Source: Halomonas huangheensis (GTDB taxonomy: Bacteria; Pseudomonadota; Gammaproteobacteria; Pseudomonadales; Halomonadaceae). Taken from it: a DNA stretch of 64,000 nucleotides. The notes beneath the pieces were generated by a model that worked only from the letters and a program-made list of their open reading frames with translations, was not told where the DNA came from and searched no databases. The stretch is from contig NZ_CP013106.1 in NCBI RefSeq assembly GCF_001431725.1, positions 310,001 to 374,000 on the forward strand. The letters run 5' to 3'. Every line of letters begins with the position of its first letter. Positions within the stretch are counted from its first letter, which is position 1. This document shows, piece by piece, positions 58,672 to 64,000 of this stretch. The position numbers and the translations under genes were made by a program.

Positions 58672-58724
58672 GCTAGTGGAATGCTCTGGAAAGGGCAGCC
58701 ATAGCGGGTGATAGCCCCGTACAC
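58672..58724 (+). promoter_or_regulatory. 23S rRNA domain I mimic in the rpsJ-rplC spacer, candidate L4/L24 autoregulatory RNA
   Basis: The segment aligns without gaps to this window's own 23S at 28121-28173 (38 of 53 identical). The 24-nt core 58698-58721 differs from 28147-28170 at one base. The helix TGCTC/GGGCA (58682-58686 with 58693-58697) corresponds to CAGAC/GTCTG in the local 23S: four of five pairs differ, yet all remain paired. E. coli 23S, from memory, has GCGTC/GGCGC at the same place. In E. coli this region (about nt 295-343) is the L4/L24 binding site. The segment ends 4 nt before the rplC ribosome binding site (58728-58733), so binding would block rplC and the coupled rplD (L4). 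Similarity is seen; regulation is inferred. Non-functional rRNA debris is the alternative. Confidence 0.7.
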
Positions 58725-58739
58725 TATAGGAGATAGATA

Positions 58740-59378
58740 ATGACTATCGGTTTGGTCGGTAGGAAGGCGGGTATGACCCGTGTCTTCACCGAAGATGGCG
58801 CATCCGTGCCCGTGACCGTTATTGAGGTTGAGCCTAACCGTGTAACTTGCGTCAAGTCTGTCGAGACTGACGGTTACGCTGCGGTTCAGGTTACAACTGG
58901 CTCCCGCAAGGCCAAGCATCTGTCGAAGGCCCAGGCTGGGCAGTTCGCCAAGGCAGGTGTCGAGGCTGGTCGTTCGCTGATGGAGTTTCGCCTGACTGAA
59001 GGTGATGAGGCTCCGGCAGTGGGTGGCGAACTCACCGTATCCCTCTTCGAAGCTGGTCAAAGTGTTGACGTGACCGGCACCTCCAAGGGTAAGGGCTTCC
59101 AGGGCGCTATCAAGCGTTGGAACTTCCGTACCCAGGACAACAGCCACGGTAACTCCCTTTCTCACCGTGCTCCGGGTTCCATTGGCATGTGCCAGACTCC
59201 GGGCCGCGTATTCAAGGGCAAGAAGATGGCCGGCCAGATGGGCAACGTTCGTTGCACCGTTCAGAGCCTGGAAATCGTCCGTGTCGATGCCGAACGCAAT
59301 CTTCTGCTGATCAAGGGTGCCGTTCCTGGCGCCACTGGCAGCGATGTCATTGTGCGCAGCGCCGTCAAAGCTGGCTGA
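58740..59378 (+). CDS. rplC: 50S ribosomal protein L3
   Basis: 212 residues. [33 protein letters not shown] and the rRNA-inserting loop [54 protein letters not shown] are diagnostic, including the glutamine methylated by PrmB in E. coli. AGGAGA precedes the ATG, directly after the 23S-like segment. Confidence 0.99.
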   Translation: MTIGLVGRKAGMTRVFTEDGASVPVTVIEVEPNRVTCVKSVETDGYAAVQVTTGSRKAKHLSKAQAGQFAKAGVEAGRSLMEFRLTEGDEAPAVGGELTVSLFEAGQSVDVTGTSKGKGFQGAIKRWNFRTQDNSHGNSLSHRAPGSIGMCQTPGRVFKGKKMAGQMGNVRCTVQSLEIVRVDAERNLLLIKGAVPGATGSDVIVRSAVKAG

Positions 59379-59392
59379 AGGGGAAATTTCCG

Positions 59393-60001
59393 ATGAATCT
59401 GAATCTTGCAGGTGCAAGCGCCGGGACTGTTGAACTGTCCGACGCTACCTTTGGCAAAGAATTCAACGAGGCGCTGGTTCACCAGGTTGTCACTGCCTAT
59501 CTGGCAGGTGGCCGTCAGGGTACCCGTGCTCAGAAGACTCGTTCCGACGTCCGTGGTGGTGGCAAGAAGCCGTGGCGCCAGAAAGGCACTGGCCGTGCTC
59601 GCGCCGGTACCATCCGTTCGCCGATCTGGCGTAGCGGTGGTGTGACCTTCGCTGCTCGTCCTCAGGACCACTCCCAGAAAGTCAACCGCAAGATGTACCG
59701 TGCGGCCATGCGCTCGATTCTTTCCGAGCTGGTCCGTCAGGAACGTCTGGTTGCGGTTGAGGACTTCGCCGTCGAGTCGCCGAAAACCAAGCAGCTGGTC
59801 GCCAAGCTCAAGGAACTCAACCTTGAGAAGGTTCTGATCGTGACTGAAGAAGTCGACGAGAACCTGTATCTGGCCGCCCGCAACATCCCCAATGTGGATG
59901 TGGTGGACGTTGCCGCCGCCGACCCGGTCAGCCTGGTCGCCTTTGACAAGGTCCTGGCTACCGTCTCCGCACTGCGCAAATTCGAGGAGAAGCTGGCATG
60001 A
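59393..60001 (+). CDS. rplD: 50S ribosomal protein L4
   Basis: 202 residues. The extended exit-tunnel loop is [47 protein letters not shown], and the globular domain follows. In E. coli L4 represses its own operon by binding the S10 leader; here the 23S-like element before rplC is a plausible target. ATG 59393 is chosen; an in-frame extension from 59189 overlaps rplC. Its stop overlaps the rplW start (ATGA). Confidence 0.98.
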   Translation: MNLNLAGASAGTVELSDATFGKEFNEALVHQVVTAYLAGGRQGTRAQKTRSDVRGGGKKPWRQKGTGRARAGTIRSPIWRSGGVTFAARPQDHSQKVNRKMYRAAMRSILSELVRQERLVAVEDFAVESPKTKQLVAKLKELNLEKVLIVTEEVDENLYLAARNIPNVDVVDVAAADPVSLVAFDKVLATVSALRKFEEKLA

Positions 60002-60294
60002 ACCAGGAGCGTGTATTCAAGGTTCTGCTTGGTCCGCACGTGACCGAGAAGGCTGCCATGGCTGCCGAGCGTAACCAGTACGTGTTCAAGGTGGCAGGCG
60101 ACGCAACCAAGCCCGAGATCAAGGCCGCTGTCCAGCAGCTGTTCGGAAAGAAGGTCGATCGCGTTCAGGTTCTGAACGTCAAGGGCAAGACCAAGCGCAC
60201 TGCGCATGGTACTGGTCAGCGCAAGGGTTATCGCAAGGCGTACGTTACATTGGCCGCCGGCGAGACGCTTGAAGACTTCTCTGGCGCCGAGTAA
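59998..60294 (+). CDS. rplW: 50S ribosomal protein L23
   Basis: 98 residues. [67 protein letters not shown] is canonical. It sits at the tunnel exit and docks trigger factor and SRP. Overlaps rplD by 4 bp. Confidence 0.99.
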   Translation: MNQERVFKVLLGPHVTEKAAMAAERNQYVFKVAGDATKPEIKAAVQQLFGKKVDRVQVLNVKGKTKRTAHGTGQRKGYRKAYVTLAAGETLEDFSGAE

Positions 60295-60311
60295 AGGCAG
60301 GAGTACGGATC

Positions 60312-61142
60312 ATGGCAATCGTCAAGACTAAACCCACATCTGCCGGTCGTCGCCACGTCGTCAAGATTGTTGGTGAAAATCTGCACAAGGGCCGCGCTTA
60401 CGCGCCGTTGCTCGAAAAGCAGTCAAAGTCCGGTGGTCGTAACAACTACGGTCGTATCACTACCCGCCACGTGGGCGGTGGTCATCGTCACCACTATCGG
60501 ATCGTGGACTTCCGCCGCAACAAGGATGGCGTTCCGGCCATCGTTGAGCGTCTGGAACACGACCCGAACCGTAGCGCACATATCGCGCTGCTGAAGTATC
60601 TCGACGGCGAGCGTCGCTACATCATCGCGCCCAAGGGCGTGAGTGCTGGTGATCGCCTCGAGTCCGGCGTCAATGCGCCGATCAAGAAGGGCAACGCTCT
60701 GCCGCTGCGCAACATCCCGTTGGGTTCCACAGTTCATTGCATCGAACTGAAGCCCGGCAAGGGTGCTCAGCTGGCCCGCAGCGCCGGTACCAGCGCTCAG
60801 CTGGTGGCCCGTGAAGGCAACTACGCCACCCTGCGTCTGCGCTCCGGCGAGATGCGTAAGGTGTTGGCCGAGTGCCGTGCCACTCTGGGTGAAGTGAGCA
60901 ATTCCGAGCACAGCCTGCGTCAACTTGGCAAGGCCGGTGCAAAGCGCTGGAGAGGTGTGCGTCCGACTGTTCGCGGTGTTGCGATGAACCCGGTGGATCA
61001 CCCGCACGGTGGTGGTGAAGGCCGCACCAGTGGTGGTCGTCATCCGGTGTCCCCGTGGGGTATGCCCACCAAGGGTCACAAGACTCGCAAGAACAAGCGC
61101 ACCGATAAGCTGATCGTCCGCCGCCGCAAGGCTCGCGGTTAA
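60312..61142 (+). CDS. rplB: 50S ribosomal protein L2
   Basis: 276 residues. [35 protein letters not shown] in the RNA-binding domain and the C-terminal [52 protein letters not shown], with the histidine (E. coli H229 equivalent) needed for peptidyl transfer. Seventeen bases after rplW. Confidence 0.99.
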   Translation: MAIVKTKPTSAGRRHVVKIVGENLHKGRAYAPLLEKQSKSGGRNNYGRITTRHVGGGHRHHYRIVDFRRNKDGVPAIVERLEHDPNRSAHIALLKYLDGERRYIIAPKGVSAGDRLESGVNAPIKKGNALPLRNIPLGSTVHCIELKPGKGAQLARSAGTSAQLVAREGNYATLRLRSGEMRKVLAECRATLGEVSNSEHSLRQLGKAGAKRWRGVRPTVRGVAMNPVDHPHGGGEGRTSGGRHPVSPWGMPTKGHKTRKNKRTDKLIVRRRKARG

Positions 61143-61175
61143 GATCCCACGCCAAGATATCAAGAGGTAACGGCT

Positions 61176-61451
61176 GTGCCACGTTCACTGAAGAAAGGTC
61201 CTTTCATTGACCTTCATCTGCTGAAAAAGGTTGAGACTGCAGCGGAGAAGAACGATCGCAAACCGATCAAGACCTGGTCGCGTCGTTCTATGATCCTGCC
61301 CAACATGGTCGGGCTCACCATTGCAGTCCATAACGGTCGCCAACATGTCCCGGTGCACGTTTCCGAGGAAATGGTTGGCCACAAGCTGGGCGAATTCGCT
61401 GCTACCCGCACCTATCGCGGTCATGCGGCGGACAAGAAAGCCAAACGGTAA
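61176..61451 (+). CDS. rpsS: 30S ribosomal protein S19
   Basis: 91 residues, GTG start preceded by [98 protein letters not shown] matches S19 throughout; it forms a complex with S13 in the 30S head. Confidence 0.99.
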   Translation: MPRSLKKGPFIDLHLLKKVETAAEKNDRKPIKTWSRRSMILPNMVGLTIAVHNGRQHVPVHVSEEMVGHKLGEFAATRTYRGHAADKKAKR

Positions 61452-61469
61452 GCCAAAGAGGATTTAGAG

Positions 61470-61802
61470 ATGGAAGTCACAGCAAAGCTGCGTGGCGCTG
61501 CTTTATCCGCACAGAAGGCCCGTTTGGTGGCTGATCAGGTGCGCGGTAAGCCTGTCGCCGAGGCGCTCGACCTGCTGACCTTCTCACCGAAGAAGGCCGC
61601 CAAGTTGGTCAAGAAGGTGCTGCAGTCCGCCATCGCGAATGCGGAAGAAAACAACGGCATGGACATTGACGAGCTGCGTGTCTCGACCATCTGTGTCGAT
61701 GAGGGTATGACGCTCAAGCGCATCCGTCCGCGCGCAAAAGGCCGTGCGGATCGCATTCTGAAGCGCACCTGCCACATCACCGTCAAGGTAGCCGAGAAGT
61801 AG
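61470..61802 (+). CDS. rplV: 50S ribosomal protein L22
   Basis: 110 residues. [60 protein letters not shown] and the long beta-hairpin [33 protein letters not shown] lining the exit tunnel (the site of macrolide-resistance mutations) are intact. Confidence 0.99.
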   Translation: MEVTAKLRGAALSAQKARLVADQVRGKPVAEALDLLTFSPKKAAKLVKKVLQSAIANAEENNGMDIDELRVSTICVDEGMTLKRIRPRAKGRADRILKRTCHITVKVAEK

Positions 61803-61813
61803 GAGTCGACCAG

Positions 61814-62512
61814 ATGGGTCAGAAAGTCAATCCAACAGGCATCCGACTGGGTATCGTCAAAGACCATACCTCAGTCTGGTACGCCGAGCGCGGCGCCTAT
61901 GCCGACAAGCTGAACAACGACCTCGCGGTGCGTAGCTTTCTGGAGGAGCGTTTGAAGAACGCCTCCGTCAGCAAGATCACCATCGAGCGTCCGGCGAACA
62001 ACGCCCGCATTACCATTCACACTGCCCGTCCGGGTATCGTGATTGGCAAGAAGGGTGAAGACGTCGATCGCTTGCGTCGCGAAGTCACCGAGATGATGGG
62101 CGTGCCTGTTCACGTCAACATCGAGGAAGTTCGCAAGCCCGAGCTGGATGCTCAGCTCGTTGCTCAGAACATTGCCGGTCAGCTCGAGCGCCGCGTAATG
62201 TTCCGTCGTGCCATGAAGCGCTCTGTCCAGAACGCCATGCGTCTGGGCGCCGGCGGCATCAAGGTGCAGCTCTCCGGTCGCCTTGGCGGCGCGGAAATTG
62301 CCCGCACCGAGTGGTACCGCGAAGGTCGTGTTCCGCTGCACACTCTGCGTGCGGACATCGATTACGCCACCTACGAAGCAAAGACCACCTACGGCATCAT
62401 CGGTGTCAAGGTCTGGGTCTTCAAAGGTGAAATCCTCGGGGGCATCGAGGAGGTCCGTGCAAAGGCCAAGCAGCCTGCGCCCGCGCCCTCCAAGAAGAAA
62501 GGTTCCAGGTAA
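61814..62512 (+). CDS. rpsC: 30S ribosomal protein S3
   Basis: 232 residues. [26 protein letters not shown], the KH domain with [21 protein letters not shown] and the C-terminal domain [30 protein letters not shown]. It sits at the mRNA entry and helps helicase activity. Confidence 0.99.
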   Translation: MGQKVNPTGIRLGIVKDHTSVWYAERGAYADKLNNDLAVRSFLEERLKNASVSKITIERPANNARITIHTARPGIVIGKKGEDVDRLRREVTEMMGVPVHVNIEEVRKPELDAQLVAQNIAGQLERRVMFRRAMKRSVQNAMRLGAGGIKVQLSGRLGGAEIARTEWYREGRVPLHTLRADIDYATYEAKTTYGIIGVKVWVFKGEILGGIEEVRAKAKQPAPAPSKKKGSR

Positions 62513-62527
62513 GGGGAGAGCGAATCG

Positions 62528-62941
62528 ATGTTACAACCCAAGCGTATGAAGTTCCGCAAGATGCAGAAAGGTCGCAACCGTGGCCTGGCGCATCGCGGAA
62601 GCAAGGTAAGCTTCGGCGAGTATGGCCTCAAGGCCACTGGTCGTGGCCGTGTCACCGCCCGTCAGATCGAAGCTGGCCGTCGTGCCATCACTCGCCACGT
62701 CAAGCGTGGCGGAAAGATCTGGATCCGTGTCTTCCCGGATAAGCCGATTTCCAAGAAGCCTCTGGAAGTCCGGATGGGTAAAGGTAAGGGCTCCGTCGAG
62801 TACTGGGTCGCTCAGATCCAGCCGGGACGTGTCCTGTATGAGATTGAAGGCGTTTCCGAGGAGCTGGCTCGCGAAGCATTCGCACTGGCAGCTCAGAAAT
62901 TCCCGGTCTCCACCACCTTTGTGAAACGGACGGTGATGTGA
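62528..62941 (+). CDS. rplP: 50S ribosomal protein L16
   Basis: 137 residues. [100 protein letters not shown] is canonical; it supports A-site tRNA. Its stop (TGA 62939-62941) overlaps the rpmC start by one base. Confidence 0.99.
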   Translation: MLQPKRMKFRKMQKGRNRGLAHRGSKVSFGEYGLKATGRGRVTARQIEAGRRAITRHVKRGGKIWIRVFPDKPISKKPLEVRMGKGKGSVEYWVAQIQPGRVLYEIEGVSEELAREAFALAAQKFPVSTTFVKRTVM

Positions 62942-63132
62942 TGAAAGCCCAGGAAATTCGTGAAAAGTCAGTAGAACAGCTCCAGGAGCAGCTTCTCGAA
63001 CTCCTCCGCGAGCAGTTCAACCTGCGTATGCAGAAGGCCACCGGCCAGTTGAGCCAGACTCATCTGCTCAAGCAGGTTCGTCGGGACATTGCCCGCGTGA
63101 AGACTGTGCTCAACGAGAAGGCAGGTGTCTGA
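62941..63132 (+). CDS. rpmC: 50S ribosomal protein L29
   Basis: 63 residues, same length as E. coli. [62 protein letters not shown] is nearly identical. Start is ATG 62941 overlapping the rplP stop; an adjacent in-frame GTG at 62938 is rejected. Confidence 0.98.
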   Translation: MKAQEIREKSVEQLQEQLLELLREQFNLRMQKATGQLSQTHLLKQVRRDIARVKTVLNEKAGV

Positions 63133-63133
63133 G

Positions 63134-63394
63134 ATGGCCGAAGAGAAGAAAGCCCGTAAACTCACCGGTAAGGTGGTGAGTGACAAGATGGACAAGTCCA
63201 TCATCGTCATGATCGAGCGTCGTGAGCGCCACCCGATCTACGGCAAATACGTGAAGCGCTCCACCAAGCTGCACGCCCACGACGAAACCAATCAGGCGAA
63301 AGCCGGCGACACGGTTTCCATTGAGGAATGTCGTCCGCTGTCCAGGAAGAAAGCCTGGACGCTGGTTGAAATCGTCGAACAGGCCAAGGGTTGA
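63134..63394 (+). CDS. rpsQ: 30S ribosomal protein S17
   Basis: 86 residues. [74 protein letters not shown] is the OB-fold body. ATG 63134 is one base after the rpmC stop. Confidence 0.99.
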   Translation: MAEEKKARKLTGKVVSDKMDKSIIVMIERRERHPIYGKYVKRSTKLHAHDETNQAKAGDTVSIEECRPLSRKKAWTLVEIVEQAKG

Positions 63395-63446
63395 TTGGCC
63401 GCAGGCCATCAACTCCGTGCAGTCAGATTAGGTTTGGAGAAAACCG

Positions 63447-63818
63447 ATGATTCAGACTCAGACTATGCTGGATGTCGCCGACAACAGCGGAGCGCGCCGG
63501 GTGCAGTGCATCAAGGTGCTCGGTGGTTCACACCGCCGCTACGCTCGCGTTGGTGACGTCATCAAGGTCACGGTGAAGGAAGCTATTCCGCGCGGCAAGG
63601 TCAAGAAAGGCCAGGTGCTGAAAGCGGTAGTTGTCCGCACCCGCAGTGGCGTCCGTCGTGCCGACGGTTCGCTGATCCGCTTTGATGGAAATGCGGCTGT
63701 TTTGTTGAATAACACCAACGAACAGCCGATCGGTACCCGTATCTTCGGGCCGGTGACTCGTGAACTTCGTAATGAAAAGTTCATGAAGATCATTTCCTTG
63801 GCGCCTGAAGTGCTGTAA
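63447..63818 (+). CDS. rplN: 50S ribosomal protein L14
   Basis: 123 residues. [89 protein letters not shown] is canonical; it contacts 16S at an intersubunit bridge. A 52-bp gap precedes it, as the spc operon begins at rplN in E. coli, but no separate promoter is obvious here. Confidence 0.99.
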   Translation: MIQTQTMLDVADNSGARRVQCIKVLGGSHRRYARVGDVIKVTVKEAIPRGKVKKGQVLKAVVVRTRSGVRRADGSLIRFDGNAAVLLNNTNEQPIGTRIFGPVTRELRNEKFMKIISLAPEVL

Positions 63819-63832
63819 GGAGCGAGGCGGAT

Positions 63833-64000
63833 ATGCAAAAGATCAAACGTGATGATGAAGTCATCGTCATCGCCGGCAAGGATAAGGGTAAGCGCGGTAC
63901 CGTGAAACGTGTCCTACAGAACGAGCGTTTCGTGGTATCCGGTGTGAATATGATCAAGCGTCACACCAAACCCAACCCGATGGCTGGTAATCAGGGCGGT
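63833..64000 (+). CDS. rplX: 50S ribosomal protein L24, N-terminal part (cut by window edge)
   Basis: The first 56 codons: [49 protein letters not shown] is the KOW domain of L24, an assembly-initiating protein that binds the same 23S domain I region mimicked upstream of rplC. Preceded by AGGAGCGAGGCGG. Confidence 0.98.
   Translation, partial: MQKIKRDDEVIVIAGKDKGKRGTVKRVLQNERFVVSGVNMIKRHTKPNPMAGNQGG

Overview
The window is a stretch of chromosome from a halophilic gammaproteobacterium of the Halomonadaceae (Halomonas sensu lato). The evidence is the 16S rRNA sequence, the gene order rrn / Tyr-Gly-Thr-Trp tRNAs / secE-nusG / rplKAJL-rpoBC / str / S10, and the acidic surface of the exported proteins. 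The right half is core information-processing machinery. The left half is metabolic and transport genes.

Left part (1-12216): a TetR regulator cut by the window edge is divergent from a glutathione S-transferase, with a perfect operator-like palindrome between them. Then come an AEC-family transporter, metF, a TAXI-type TRAP transporter (receptor plus fused permease) with a convincing sigma-54 promoter, yheV and prlC, a Na+-dependent NSS transporter, a gamma-carbonic anhydrase and a YdjM-like membrane protein.

Lactate block (12226-24880): a FadR-type GntR regulator, a DctB-like sensor kinase and a DctD-like sigma-54 activator form one leftward cluster. It is divergent from lutABC (L-lactate oxidation), which is followed by a large repeat lipoprotein and a 963-residue FAD/Fe-S D-lactate dehydrogenase. 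Two LldR-like palindromes, 190 bp apart centre to centre, lie in the divergent region and look like a repression loop.

rRNA block (24881-32564): tandem rrn promoters, 16S, tRNA-Ile(GAT), a decayed tRNA fragment with a run of ten C, tRNA-Ala(GGC), 23S, 5S and a terminator. Behind this lies debris: an inverted copy of the 5S tail, a second 5S 3' end split by a palindromic element, another terminator, and a complete IS3-family element with a programmed frameshift signal.

Iron block (32566-36814): an AraC regulator divergent from a TonB-dependent siderophore receptor and an overlapping secreted/periplasmic siderophore-esterase-like hydrolase. A CstA-family transporter, birA and coaX follow.

Translation/transcription block (40726-64000): tRNA-Tyr, -Gly, -Thr and -Trp, secE, nusG, rplK, rplA, rplJ, rplL, rpoB, rpoC, rpsL, rpsG, fusA, tuf, then the S10 operon from rpsJ into rplX, which is cut by the window edge. 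The tufB gene often found between tRNA-Thr and tRNA-Trp/secE is absent.

The most striking observation is in the unusually long rpsJ-rplC spacer. A 53-nt segment there mimics domain I of 23S rRNA, in the region known to bind L4 and L24. It keeps the same helix through compensatory base changes and ends just before the rplC ribosome binding site. This is a strong candidate for an rRNA-mimic autoregulatory element of the S10 operon.
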